A stretch of DNA of 64,000 nt. Origin: Sciurus carolinensis. Its lineage: Eukaryota; Chordata; Mammalia; Rodentia; Sciuridae. The stretch spans positions 29,408,954 through 29,472,953 of the forward strand of contig NC_062232.1 in NCBI RefSeq assembly GCF_902686445.1, written 5' to 3'. A program made the position numbers and the translations under genes. Of this stretch, positions 12,190 through 23,520 are shown in pieces. The number at the start of each line of letters is the position of its first letter. Position 1 is the stretch's first letter. A model generated the notes under the pieces. The model did not search any database. It was given only the letters and a program-made list of their open reading frames with translations, and was not told the origin of the DNA.

Positions 12190-13330
12190 TGTGCCAGGCC
12201 CTTCTGTAATGTAACTGAAAATTTTCATAGTAAATAGCTTAAAAACAGGTTTTTAATCCACTGGAATTGATTTCTGTGTCATGGGTAAGAGAAGTTTTAA
12301 CTTATATTTTGTTTTTAATATGGATATCAAGTTATTACACTGTAATTTCTTAGTAAAAAACTGTTCTCTCCCCCACTTCTCTGCAATGTCATATTTTAAT
12401 TAGGAAACAATGTATAGTGAGTCTGTTTTCAAATATTTTATTATGCTTTTATTTTGGTCTATTTGACTGTGTCTTCATCTTTTACCACAAACTCTTATCT
12501 ATTACAGTGTTTTAAGAATTTTAACATCTCTTTATATTCTTCAAGGAGCATATTGGCTATTCTTAGCTATTTGTGAGCTAATTTATATTTTTTAATTAGT
12601 AAAGTTTTACACACATGTACACAGACATTTGTAAAGAAAACCTATGTAATGTGATTACATGGAAGAGATGATATTCATCAGATTAAATTTAAATTTAGAG
12701 AGAATTAACATGTTTATAGTATTGAATCTCCTACTTAAGAATATCTAATGTTTCTCCAATCAGTTAGAACATGAATAATTTCTCTAAATAGATGTATAAT
12801 TCTTCTACAGCATTCCCATGCTTTTTCTATTCTATTTATTTTTAAATATAAGGTACATAATGGTAATTTAGAATTCATCTTTATTTAATTTCATCTTCAT
12901 ACTGTACATTGCTACAGAAAATAGTGCATTTTTTTATAATTATCTTACACCTGGCAACTTTTTAAAATGCTTTATTTTAATAGTTTTTCTTTAGCAGATT
13001 TTTCAACTATACAGTCAATTCATGTTTAATGATAGCAGCACTATTTTTTATTTCCCAGTTCCTATCTCTTTTATTACCTTTGTTTTCTATTACTTTCTTA
13101 TCTTCATTAAAATGGAGAATAAAAATGGTGATAGCCAACATCTTTGCCTGCTTCCTAATTTTAATATAAATGTTTTCAATGATTTGATGTAAAGTATGAT
13201 TTTCACTCTAGAATTTTTTTTGTAGATATCCTTGACCTAGTTTAAGAAAATACATTTTTATCATAAATTAATATTATTACTTTTATGAATCACATTTCTC
13301 TATCAATTTCTGGATGGTTCTTCTAATTTA
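12190..13330 (-). mobile_element. Old L1 ORF2 fragment, antisense, second copy
   Basis: A diverged complement of L1 ORF2 runs through this block, for example the GGAATTGATTTCTGTGTCAT, TTTCCATGC and TACTTTCTTATCTTCATT regions. It matches 34950-36500 along its length and continues into matching non-L1 sequence. It is therefore part of the old tandem duplication. Confidence 0.65.
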
Positions 13331-15029
13331 ATCTGTCCACGTGGTACACCAGTCCTCCACCTATCTTCAGATCCATTTTTCAGCCTTGCACTCCTCAGTT
13401 CTCTACACTGTAGAGGACCTGATTCTCAATTCATAGACTCTACACATGTGGATGCAAAGTGGATTTTTCAACAGGAGGCACAAGGTGGAGATCAGAGTCC
13501 ATGGGATCAAAAATGTTGCAATTTTTTCAAATTATATGAAAAAATTATGCAACATGTAACTTAAGAATATATAAATCACAAAAGATATAAGCATAAATAA
13601 ATGATTATATTAAACATTACTGTAACAAATATAGGTGCAGAAAAGACTTAAAAATAACATAAATATTTATCATAATCTCAATGAAACCAAACGATGCATT
13701 AAGAAAGGTTTCTACCTATAGTAAAATTTGAGGTAATAAACTTAGAAGGAATGATAAAATGAGAAAATTATGACTGTCGAACATCTAACACATAATGGGT
13801 AAAATCCCAATCTAAAATATAGCTAATATCCCCAAAAAGGGAGATACACAAGCCTTTGTGATACCAAATGTAAATATAAAGAATCATCTTTGGAGTGGTT
13901 TTGCCAAAGAATGAACCAAGTCCTCATCTGAACAAGCTGCTACATAAAACTATTCATAGTATGTGGAGTGGAAGATATACTGAGTTCACTGTACTGTTTT
14001 GTAATACTACTTGTGCTTGAGAATTTGTAAAATGAACTATGTAGCTAGAAATATCATACCTTTTAATTTGAAAATGTAAGTAAAATGGATCAATTTTAGC
14101 AAAATATACATAACTAAATAGGACAATAAAAATAGAAGACAATCAAACAACACAAACTGAAAATGTATTTACAAATCAAACCATACTCAAAATATTGAGT
14201 TTTGAAGAACAACTGAACTATATATTCAGGAAAAATGCAATAAGCATTTTATAAAAATTCATTTGAAACACCAAAAAAGACTTGAAACAACTCAAAATAT
14301 TTTTATAAGATGACAATTATTGAGAAAAACCAGGTAAAGATACTCCAAGAAAAAAACAGTTCAAATGAGGCTGCTTACAATAAGGTAAATATTATAAGAA
14401 AATTTGTAGCATATTCAATATTAAAGTAAATTAATAAACAGGTTTTGTAAAGGAATGCAAAGAAGATATCTAATTGTCATGCAAACATAACAGGAAAGAA
14501 AAGAAACTCATTCAGATGTACAAAATACAAAGAACAAAAAAAATCAACAAGAGTTCATGGTAAAAATTTATAGAAGATTAACATCAGAATGACATATATG
14601 CTTAATAAAGTACTATGTATCAATTTAAAAAATAAATTAAATAATAAATTAAAATTTTATGAATGTGAAATGTCAGAATTGCCATTACAGAAGAACAACA
14701 GAAAAAAAAATAATGTATACTACCACTTCCACTGTTCAATATGCCACCTCTGCCTCCTAGGATATGTTGACTAATTTACTTACTGCAAACTTTGCAGACC
14801 TTGCATTGGCAATCTTCCCCAGTCTTGATATCAGAAGGTCAAGTTGGAACACAAAAAAGGCAAAGCCCAGGACAGGAAGTTAAGTTTCAGAGAAAAGAAA
14901 AATGTTTATCTATTCCTTCTCTTCACCAGTTATACATAGTAACTCTTGGATTTCTTTAGGGTACTAAGGGTTGATATCAGGCATTCTCCACTACTAAGAT
15001 AAATGGCCATCTATTTTTAGTTTTTATTT
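13331..15029. other. AT-rich intergenic DNA, no gene seen
   Basis: Only short random frames. 13690-13860 matches unit B at 37670-37830. 14160-14990 holds no element I could name. Confidence 0.55.
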
Positions 15030-15140
15030 TCACACAGGGTCTCACTAAATTGTCCTGGGTGGACTCATACTTGAGATTGTCCAGACTCAGCTTCTCAAGT
15101 GGCTAGGAATACAGGCATATGCCATGCAGGCCAGCCAGGC
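15030..15140 (-). mobile_element. SINE, B1-like half only, antisense
   Basis: CACACAGGGTCTCACTAAAT and CAGGCATATGCCATGCAGGC are the complement of a B1-type left half. The ID-type half is missing. Confidence 0.65.
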
Positions 15141-15152
15141 ATTACTTTTATT

Positions 15153-15332
15153 TTTTTACACAGGAGATTAACTCCAGGGGCGCTTAAACACAGAGCCACA
15201 TGCCCAGTCCTTTTTATTTTTAATTTTGAGACAGGGTCTGGCTAATTTGTAGAGGCTGGCTTTGAATTTGCTAGCCTCCTGCCTCAGCCTCCCCAGCCAC
15301 TGGGGTTATAGCCATGTGCCACCACGGCCTAC
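15153..15332 (-). mobile_element. B1-dID type SINE, antisense
   Basis: The complement begins with a T run, then GGGGCGCTTAAACACAGAGC, GAGACAGGGTCTGGCTAATT, CCTGCCTCAGCCTCC and a GCCATGTGCCACCACGGCC head at 15311-15329. Its head end abuts the left border of the young duplicated core at 15333. Confidence 0.8.
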
Positions 15333-15390
15333 CACACCTTACCTCTCAGGCAACTTCTACTGTTAAAATGGGACTCTCTTCAAGTCACAA

Positions 15391-15590
15391 GCAGGAACAC
15401 ACACCTGTAATTCCAGCAACTCCAGAAGCTAAGGCAGGAGGATCACAAGTTTGAGGCCAGCCTTGGCAACTTAGCAAGACCATGTGGCAAAATAAAAAAT
15501 AAACGAAGGGCTGCAGATTTAGCTCAGAGGTTAAAAACCCCATGGGTTCAATAGCTAGTACCATGAAAAACAAAAATAAATTTACTTTCA
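15391..15590 (+). mobile_element. B1-dID type SINE inside core A
   Basis: A degenerate head, CACACACCTGTAATTCCAGC, is followed by AAGGCAGGAGGATCACAAGT, GGGCTGCAGATTTAGCTCAG and GGGTTCAATAGCTAGTACC. It is present in both core copies at the same place, so it predates the core duplication or conversion. Confidence 0.8.
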
Positions 15591-16319
15591 AATTATAACA
15601 GGAAAACATTTATAATTTTGAGAGGTGTGATCTATTGTGATTACCTGGCATAATATAGAGAGATTATCATATTTTCAACATATATCATCTATGCTCATTT
15701 TTCATTCATCTAATTTAATTTATGATTCTTATAAATCTGGTACTGTCTGACTGGTGAAAGAAGGAACTATTCAGCAGCTTCGTTTTCTCTATGAAACTGC
15801 ATCACCTGTCCCGGTCCCTCCCTTCCTGGTCCTACTATGTCCCCATCTCACATTAAGGCTGGGGCAGATCCCCAAGAAAAGCTCTGCAAGGGTCACAATA
15901 AGTAAATCGGTCACGACTCATGGGAGGTGGCGGTGGCATTTCCAGGAAGCCCTGAATCAAAGGAAAAGGAGCGAAGAGGCGGATCCCTATCAATGACCAC
16001 CAAAGACGAACAAAGCCAAATAAAAAGAATCATAAAGACCTGACAGTACCTGCTCTCAGCCTGAATTCGCTCAGTTAGTCGACAGGGTTCCAAGGGATGA
16101 GGACCTTGGCATGAAGGGCACGACCTCATCTCAGCAGAGACAGAGCTCCCTGGACCTGTCAGAAGGCGACCTGTGGAGGGAGCAACTGCAACCTCCACGA
16201 AGGAAACCATGCGCATGCTCAGAGCCTCACCCCTGCTGTGTGCCCTGGGAGACCCCAGGCAAGGGGGGTGATGTGTAGAGAAAGCCGGATGTGACATCAT
16301 CTTCCCTGAGCTGTGTGCT

Positions 16320-16830
16320 CTGAGGAACTCCATAGGCAGCGAGTCGTGCAGCCGGTGGATTCCAGTCAGAAGCGTGAAGGAGAGGCGGTCCCAGGTGCTG
16401 CCGGGTGGAAGGTAAGACTAAGTAATGGCCAGGGGGACCCCGCAGTACAGGACAGAGACCCCACGGATCGGAGTCCGGCCCGGCATTCAGTGGGGGGAGG
16501 CCACGGTCTGGGCAGTTGGCTGAACCTACCGCATGCCTCCTCCTCAGTGGTCTGAGGCGAAGGCCTTGTTTAGTAGGGGGATGTTTGAAGATGTCCTGAG
16601 TGAGTACTGAGGGGATTGACTGTGGACCCACAATGCATTGAGCCTTCTCTCAGCTTGGGGGGGAGGGTCGCGGGAGGATGGGGGGACATGGGGGGTGCGG
16701 GGCGGAAACCGGAAGTGGTGCTGAATGACTTCGCTTCGGGAGTCTGAGGGAAGCCGGCTATTAGTCTGATGCAGGCAGTGTCATTTCGGCCGGAAAAGGA
16801 ATCTTGGGCCTCATGGGAGTCCAGGTGAAG
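16320..16830 (+). promoter_or_regulatory. CpG-rich promoter and non-coding exon region of MAGE copy A
   Basis: This block is CpG- and GC-rich against AT-rich surroundings. An ETS-type site, ACCGGAAGTG, lies at 16708-16717. ETS sites are an established feature of MAGE promoters, which are kept off by CpG methylation in somatic tissue and switched on in testis and tumours. Two candidate splice donors are visible: AAG/GTAAGA at 16411-16412 and CAG/GTGAAG at 16824-16825. Either could join a non-coding exon to the acceptor just before the ATG. The true start site is not shown by sequence alone. Confidence 0.55.
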
Positions 16831-17752
16831 ATACTGGGTATATTTTAGGGTTCTCCCAGCTCACTTCCATCTCTCGTGGGACAGGCAGATGAGCCGTCTT
16901 TGTGGGGGAGGGACAGCATCAAGTAGCGTGGTGGTTGGGGTTGAGGTATCCAAGGCGAGGGTCCCGAGTGACGATTAATGGTACCACTTCCCTCAGAATA
17001 GTGGGACTCATGAAGGGTCCAGCCCCGTTCTGGTCAGACGAAGGTGATGCCTCACCTCCTCCCAGAGGAGAACGTGGAGGCTTTGATATGATGTGTAACA
17101 TCAAGTAAAAGAGGAGGTACCTGAGGACCTGCCTGGATTCAAAGAAAGGCATGTGAGAACTCAGGAGACCACCCCGCCTGTCCACAGAGTTAGCCCCTGC
17201 TGTCAGCTATGGGATCATTCATCTGGGGGTTCTTGGGGACTTACCTCCACTCCTCCTCAGTTGACTTGGGAGGGAGGACTTTGTCTTAGAAGGACAGGTT
17301 CATGTTCCCAGAGGGGAGGTGGCACGAGCCTTATAGGATTTCAGATTTGTCGTTTCTGCTGTCATGTGGAACTAAAAAGTGCCAATAAAATGAAATAAAA
17401 AATTATGGTCCTTAGGGCCATTCACTGGTGGTACTGTATTCAGAGCAGAACGGGTTCTATAGAGCTTAACTGTAACTGTCTACTGGAACCCTGAGGATTC
17501 TCCAGCTTTACCCTGAGCAGGATTCCCACTTCCAACTTCAGGCTCTTGGTAGACACAGACACCACGATGACAGGTTTGTGATTCCTCACAGCACTATTTA
17601 TAGGAAAATCCACTCACACCCCATTCCCTCAAAGCCCCTCCATTGCAGTTTATCAGCTGACACTGATACCCTCCTCTCTCCGTTAGGCAGTGATTTTCCA
17701 TTGCACTCTCTCCCTTCTGTACTCCTTCCTACTGCCAGTGTCAGGAATCATC

Positions 17753-18799
17753 ATGCCTGGGCATCAGAAGAATCAAGAACGCACCCATGGTGAAGACCTT
17801 CAGATCTGCAGTGAGATCCAGGGTCCAGAGGTTGCACGGGTGTCTGGGGCTAAGGAGGAGCCCTCTCCAGCCTCCTCCCAACCTCTGATGCCTGGCACCC
17901 TGCATGAGGCTCCTGTTGTTGTAACGCCTAGCACTCCTGAGGAGCTTCAGAATTCCTGCTCCTCTCCCATTGCCATTGTGGCCCCCTCTTTGATTCAGTC
18001 CAGTGAAGGCTCCAGTAGCAAAGAGGAGGAGAGTGTTCCAAGCACCTCAGAGATGGCCTCAGTCCACGAGCACATTGCCAAAAGTGTTCTGGATGAGAAA
18101 GTGGCTTTCTTGGTGAATTTCCTGCTGCTCAAGTATCAATCAAAAGAGCCAGTCCGAAAGGCAGATATGCTGAAGTTTGTCGTGGAAGAAGATGGGGCCC
18201 GCTTCCATAAGATCTTCCAGCGAGCCTCTGATCGCTTGGAGATGGTCTTTGGCCTTGAGGTGAAAGAAATGGATCCCATCAACCAGTGCTATGGCCTCTC
18301 CATCAAGCTGGGCCTCACCTATGATGGGATGCTGAGTGATGAAGAGAATATCCCCAAGACCGGGCTCCTCATACTTATGCTGGGTGTGATCTTCCTGAAA
18401 GGTAACCGTGCCACTGAAGAGGAGATCTGGGAGGTGCTGAAAATGACGGGGATCCGTCACGATGAGAAGCACTTCATCTTCGGGGATGCCAGGCAGCTCA
18501 TCGCCCATGAGTTTGTGAGTGAAAAGTACCTGGACTACCAGCAGGTGGCCAATAGTGATCCAGTGCAGTATGAGTTCCTGTGGGGCCCAAGAGCCCATGC
18601 TGAAACCAGCAAGATGAAAGTCCTTGAGTTTTTGGCCAAAGTTCACGGAACCGACCCAAGTGATTTCTCTGCTCAGTATGAGGAAGCTCTGCTAGAAGAA
18701 GAAGCCAGAGCACTAGGCAGAATTTCAGTGGAGTCTGACTCCAGTTCCGTGGCCACTGCCAGTTCCAGTGCCAGGGGTGGCAGCTTCTCCAGTGTCTAG
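17753..18799 (+). CDS. MAGEB16: MAGE-B family protein, MAGEB16-like, copy A
   Basis: Encodes a 348-residue melanoma-antigen (MAGE) family protein. Such proteins bind and steer RING E3 ubiquitin ligases through the MAGE homology domain, and type I MAGEs are normally restricted to germ cells. The N-terminal third is low-complexity (Ser/Pro/Glu-rich). The MAGE homology domain spans about residues 113-313, with LDEKVAFLVNFLLLKY at its start, TEEEIWEVL at 221-229 and EFLWGPRAHAETSKMKVLEF at 274-293. A serine-rich tail follows. The whole frame lies in one exon, as in other MAGE genes. I chose the second ATG (17753), because the upstream in-frame ATG at 17690 lies in a pyrimidine-rich intron end followed by acceptors at 17738 and 17744. 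Family assignment is firm; the B16 subtype is from remembered similarity (MKVLEF, QVANSDP and the N-terminal region). Confidence 0.93.
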   Translation: MPGHQKNQERTHGEDLQICSEIQGPEVARVSGAKEEPSPASSQPLMPGTLHEAPVVVTPSTPEELQNSCSSPIAIVAPSLIQSSEGSSSKEEESVPSTSEMASVHEHIAKSVLDEKVAFLVNFLLLKYQSKEPVRKADMLKFVVEEDGARFHKIFQRASDRLEMVFGLEVKEMDPINQCYGLSIKLGLTYDGMLSDEENIPKTGLLILMLGVIFLKGNRATEEEIWEVLKMTGIRHDEKHFIFGDARQLIAHEFVSEKYLDYQQVANSDPVQYEFLWGPRAHAETSKMKVLEFLAKVHGTDPSDFSAQYEEALLEEEARALGRISVESDSSSVATASSSARGGSFSSV

Positions 18800-19214
18800 T
18801 CAAGTCAGAAATAGCTCCTTCATGTATTATTTGAGGCCAGTGTTTATTGTTGAAAGAGTGTATGTCTTCAGGGAAAAGTAAGTTTGGAGGGGAAACAGAA
18901 TATATCATCCATTTTTTGCTGTTTTTGTGTGCATAACTTGATAATTTGTTGTTTTACTTTTTGATGTTTGTATCACTCAGATGTTGTTTAATAATGCTTC
19001 CCTTCAAAATCTTGAAGCTGTAAATGACATTGGTCACACATTTAATGCAGTTTGTGTGGTCAAGTACTATGCCCTATTATGCCTTGGAAAAACATTGGAC
19101 ATCATCCATTGATTTTGTGATCTGAAGTATAACATGTATAACATACATTCATCTAGAAATTATTTTGGTAATGTGAGAAAACCCAGGTTTCGTATAGTTT
19201 TTATCAATGTCAGA

Positions 19215-19220
19215 AATAAA
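19215..19220 (+). terminator. Poly-A signal AATAAA of MAGE copy A
   Basis: AATAAA followed by GTTTAAAATATATTCAATTG and a T/G-rich stretch. The same motif (AATAAAGTTTAA) occurs at 47347 in copy B, in otherwise diverged sequence, which supports its use. Confidence 0.7.
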
Positions 19221-19875
19221 GTTTAAAATATATTCAATTGTTGGCTTATTTCTTTTAGTCTTTTTTTTCTGTAAAATATAATGACATATTACATGGATTG
19301 CTTAGCCCTTCCTAGGGTGTAATAGAAATAAATCTACATAAATTAAGACCATGCTCACTGGTTCATTTATTCACCAAACCTGAATTGAAAACCTGTTGTA
19401 TGGAAAGCAGTGGAGATGCTAGGATTAACAGGACTCAGGACCTTCCCACTAATAAGAGTACTAGTCTGACAGATGACGAAAGGATCTTATATTAATTAGA
19501 GGACAAGTAAAAACAAGATATGAGTAGGACGTGAGCATTTCACTTGAGTTTTTCAGAAAAATGTTTTCCTGGAAGCATGGCATTTTGGGGCTTCTGAAAA
19601 CTTCCAACTTCTTCCTTGGATGTTAAGTTTGCATTTCGCTGGATGGTGGGTCAGATAAAACTGAGAGAATAGTTCTCAGTAATGAGACCCAAAAATGGTG
19701 TTTCTCAGATTTTTAATCCAAAAAGCTTGCAATGGAAAATTTCTGTTTACTGTTACTTGTGGATCATGAGTAATCCCAAGAGAAATTCCAACCTATTACA
19801 GGAATGGAAGGTGTTCTCCATTCACACTTCAATGTAATTTAATGATGAGCAAACAAAATGTTTTGTACATGTCTA

Positions 19876-20080
19876 AGAAGTTTCTGAGAAATAAGAACAA
19901 TACTACCTTGCGATTAGATACTAGAATCCACTGTGGAAGGGTGGTTAATTGGCTGTATCCTATGAGAGCCAGTGCTCATTTCACTCAAAGGAAAATATAA
20001 GTAGGTTATCTTCATTGTAATTTGGCAAACAGCAAGGTTAAAATTTTGGTGGAGGTGACACGAATGAAAAAATGGGGGTT
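19876..20080 (+). repeat. MAGE 3'-flank local repeat, first copy
   Basis: Contains GAGAGCCAGTGCTCATTTCA, CAAAGGAAAAT and AAATTTTGGTGGAGG. A second direct copy lies at 21358-21560. Unit B shows one recognisable, more diverged counterpart at about 54000-54210. Confidence 0.75.
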
Positions 20081-20369
20081 AGATCAAAGGGCAACTGTCA
20101 GTAAGGGGAGCAATTTGGACTTCTACATTTGAATTATATGCAACTGTGGAAGTCACCAGTTACACCTAAATTAAATACAAACTGAGGGAAATATTTTATA
20201 AAGTTTTACTTGCTGAGGAACACTTTTGTCACTTTGGATACCATGTCCTATAGTACTTTGTTTTCTGAGGAGTCTAGATTTAGAAAATACACTGGTGAGG
20301 GTGGAAGGATATAGAATTAACATAATCAAGGCAAAAACTGCTATTCAGAAAGTCCTAAGATACTCTGGG

Positions 20370-20575
20370 CATTTTTCCATGTGCTTCATATATTTATATA
20401 CATTGCAATAATCCCAGTGTATGGGACTTTTCAAACCAAATTCACCCACAGGGATACTCAGTCTCAGAGGGCTTGTGATAGTGCCCAATTTCACATATGT
20501 GGTACATGAACACTGAGACTAGACCTCTGCGTTAATCTGGAATTCACTATCATGCTTCCCACCTGGAGTCAGACT
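20370..20575 (+). mobile_element. MIR-like SINE (old), unit A
   Basis: CACAGGGATACTCAGTCTCA, GATAGTGCCCAATTTCACAT and the ending GGAGTCAGACTTC follow the MIR order (gauge of depth, AGAGG-TT-G, CCCA-GTCACA, CAGACTC). A matching MIR lies at the equivalent place in unit B (54430-54690). Confidence 0.55.
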
Positions 20576-21357
20576 TCTGTCTCTTAATTTATTTCTCTTC
20601 TCACTACTCCTTAATGCCTCTCCAACTATAGAAAGAAGAATGTTTTAGCCAATTAACTTAAAGCAGGAAATTTGAAATAAGATCCAAACAAAATTTGAGG
20701 GGTATCTAAGGACTTCATTTACCTACAGTTCTTTTTCTTCTTGCCCTAGGGTTCCTTAAACTATAACTGCCCAGGGGTTGGCATTTGTGTCTAGACCTAG
20801 TTCTTGCTATTTTACAACACTCTTCTCCTGGGGCTTTTCACACAGTGTGCCCTCTTGCACAAACTGGAACCTGACAGGCAGACCTTCACAGCATCAGCCT
20901 CTGGAAACAGCATCCTATTCTCAGTAGAACAAGTAGCGCAGAATCACTGGCCCTCCCCCTGACTTAGAGCATTAAAACCAACCCCTGGGCTGCCCCATTC
21001 TTCATGCTACCACTCCTATGATAGCAACATCCTAGTCCAGGTGAAGAGTAAACTTGATGGTGAAATTTAGGCCCAAAACTACTCTTCTGGGCATTTCTAC
21101 TACATTCTAAAAATATTTTCCCAGGAAACTGGTAAGTATAGCCTCATTTGTACTAACATCTATTATTTGGGGGCAGAAGGGGGCATAACCCTGAAGTCAA
21201 AGAGGGTAAATGGAAGGCACAATATTATTTGCAGAGGAATTTTCAAAAACTGTTATATTTGAATCTGGCCACTAATCACACAGACTTAGAAATGAGGTAA
21301 TTAATGCAATTGAACACAGTGCATAAACTAAATATTTTATTCATGTCATCTCCAAGA

Positions 21358-21560
21358 AGTTTCCAAGAAACGAGGATGACAGTCTCTTGAGTTTGGTTAC
21401 TTAGAATCCAGTGGGGTGGGTTTACTCTGCCACGACCTAGGAGAGCCAGTGCTCACTTCATTCAAAGGAAAATTTAAAGAGTCTGACTATAATTTAGCAG
21501 ATAATAAGCAAGGGCAAAAATTTTGGTGGAGACTTAATGAAAAAGTGGGTTTGAATTAAC
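21358..21560 (+). repeat. MAGE 3'-flank local repeat, second copy
   Basis: Matches 19876-20080 in order: TTTCCAAGAAACGAGGATGA, GAATCCAGTGGGGTGGGTTT, GAGAGCCAGTGCTCACTTCA, CAAAGGAAAATTTAA and AAATTTTGGTGGAGACTTAA. Offset is about 1.48 kb. Confidence 0.75.
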
Positions 21561-22759
21561 CAGTGTGGTTATTAACTAAGCTTCTCTCATCAGTGGTAGA
21601 AGAGGAAAGACCAAAGACTATAGAAATCACTGTGTAACAAATACCATGAGGATGTGTTTCTAAAATTCCTGGTGTTGTCTATTGTCATACCACCCTTAAT
21701 GTGCACAATCTCGTCTAAAATTCCTGGAGTCCTTCCAGGAGTTGAAAAATATTTTATTATCAAACATGCAAACATTGGTTACTAAAAACAAAAATTATTC
21801 AACATCCTTTCACTGCCTTTTGTCGTACTGCTTGCCCCAGGAGAAAATCCTGGTTTTTTTCCCCTTGTTTCTACTGGCACTTGTACAACTTTTTGTTTAT
21901 ATTCATTTTGAAGGTAGTAGACATTCACAGATTTTGACAATGTAACTATAGAAGATGAAAATTCTCATCCTATTAAGATTTTAGACATTATTGCATAGGT
22001 TAGTATAGAAAGGTATTATTGAATGAAGAAGGCAAAATCTCAGTGCCTAGAGTCCTTTTGAAAACTTGTTATGAGCCTGTTTGAGTTGACTGTGTAGCAC
22101 AGTAGGATCCAATGTGGTAGGATCTTAAAAATGTTGGAGAATTTCAAGGAAATTTGTGCCAGGAAATGAAAAGGGTGATTGCTATAAAAATTCTAATCTT
22201 TGCTATCTATTGAGCACCTACTATGTAACAATATATGGAAGAGACTAAATACTCATCTATATCTCATCTTCCTCTCCTTCCTGGGCTTAGATGAGATTAA
22301 GTTCCAAGTACACGTATAGTCATAAAGGATCACTTGATATGAGTCAAAGTAACATCTCTCATTTCCAAACCAAGATATTTGCTGTCTAGTTTGCAACTTT
22401 CCATGTTTTTCCTCAATTCCATAGCGCACATGGAGATCATGTGTTTATAAGATGGAGTTGCAAGAAGCAGCCTGGACTCCTGTTACCCATTAACACAGAA
22501 TGTCTGCCAATCCACGTATCTGATATTAAGTTATTTCATGCAGGTGGGAAATCCAGTCCTTGCTACTCGATCTTCATTAAAAGTAGAAATTGTATAATTC
22601 ATAAGTAAATCTAAATTATTAGAGCATGAAAATGTCCCAAAAGAACAAGCCAACATTTCAGATGCATTAAAATTAAAATTAGGATGGGAAGACTGTGGAA
22701 AACCCAGCAATACTTATACATAATATAATTCTGTCCTTTTGAGAATTTTTGGTAAATGG

Positions 22760-23520
22760 AATTACTCAGTAAGTAAGGTTGATTTTTCTAATTTACTTTT
22801 TTTCCACTCAGCATAATGAACTAGAGACTGACAAATTGTTGCACAGACCACTTTCTTGTTCTTTTCTATTATGGCATAATGTGTTTTTATATGGACCATA
22901 GTCTTTTATTCATTCACTCATTGAAGCACATTTGGTTTTCTTCCACCTTTTTTTTGTCTTTACAAATAAAATATCTATGAACACACATATGCAGTTTTGT
23001 GTGTGTGTGTGTGTGTGTGTGAGCATGATGTTGTTCCTTCTTTAGGAAAATATTCAGTAGTGACCTATGACTTCACTGGAAACCTGCAAATGATTTTTCA
23101 GAGGACCCAGGCGGTTTTATATTCTGAAATCAATGTATGAGAGATCCACCTGCTCCATAGACTCACCAGAACCTGGTATTTCTACCAGATTTTGAAGGCT
23201 TCTAATAGGTATTTCATGGCATTTCACAGTGGTTTAAATTTACATTTCCTTAAAGCATAATGATGTTTAACATATTTTCATCTGTTCATTTGGCATCCAT
23301 ATGTTGTGTATGGTAAAGCATGTGTTTGAATCTTATGCCATTTTCTATTTGTACTTTTTTTCTTACTGTTGAGTTTAGAGCTCTTTTTTTTATTTAGAAA
23401 ACAATTCCTGTGTCAGATATATGACTTGTAAATATTTTCGCTCAGTCTGTAGATTGCATTTCTACTTTTATCTGTGTATTTCACAGAGCAAAAGGCTTTA
23501 ATTTTGATTAAACCTAATAC
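22760..23520 (-). mobile_element. Old L1 3' region, antisense
   Basis: The + strand carries diverged complements of L1 ORF2 C-terminal and 3' sequence: TATGGCATAATGTGTTTTTA, CTTTTATTCATTCACTCATT, TTTAACATATTTTCATCTGT, GATATATGACTTGTAAATAT and CAGTCTGTAGATTGCATTTC. It is too diverged to name a subfamily. Confidence 0.65.
22995..23021. repeat. (GT)n microsatellite
   Basis: An uninterrupted run of about 13 GT units. Confidence 0.9.

Larger units (their letters stand above)
15333..19068 (+). repeat. Young, near-identical duplicated core, copy A
   Basis: From CACACCTTACCTCTCAGG at 15333 the sequence matches 43417 onward almost base for base, including a SINE, the CpG-rich region, intron, MAGE frame and 3'UTR. 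Left of 15333 the two loci are unrelated: a SINE here, an L1 there. Similarity falls to old-duplication level just past 19068. Indels are small: a length change in a G run near 16660 and a 9-bp difference near 16972-16983. Confidence 0.93.
12190..22560 (+). repeat. Unit A of an old tandem segmental duplication
   Basis: Collinear, diverged matches with unit B were found by eye. They include 12.3-13.3 with 35.0-36.6, 13.69-13.86 (TTTCTACCTATAG) with 37.67-37.82, 19.88-20.08 with 54.0-54.2, a MIR at 20.37-20.57 with 54.44-54.69, 20.74-21.03 (GGGTTCCTT, CCCAGGGGTTG) with 54.87-55.17, and 22.14-22.5 with 56.15-56.57. The offset grows from about 23 to 28 to 34 kb. Those steps equal the lengths of L1 copies present only in unit B. 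Confidence 0.75.

Noticed and set aside
15391..15609. 74-codon minus-strand frame present in both cores
   Set aside because: It is antisense to the SINE and duplicated with it.
15911..16631. Open frames of 134-140 codons on the minus strand upstream of MAGE copy A (and 43995-44715 in copy B)
   Set aside because: They lie in the GC-rich promoter region and are shared only because the core is duplicated; no known protein features.
17690..17752. Upstream in-frame ATG extending MAGE copy A to 369 codons (same in copy B at 45767)
   Set aside because: The 21 extra codons lie in a pyrimidine-rich intron end with AG acceptors at 17738 and 17744; MAGE genes start translation a few bases after such an acceptor.
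18140..18646. 168-codon frame antisense to the MAGE gene (and 46217-46723 in copy B)
   Set aside because: A shadow of the MAGE coding frame on the other strand; no domain or start context.
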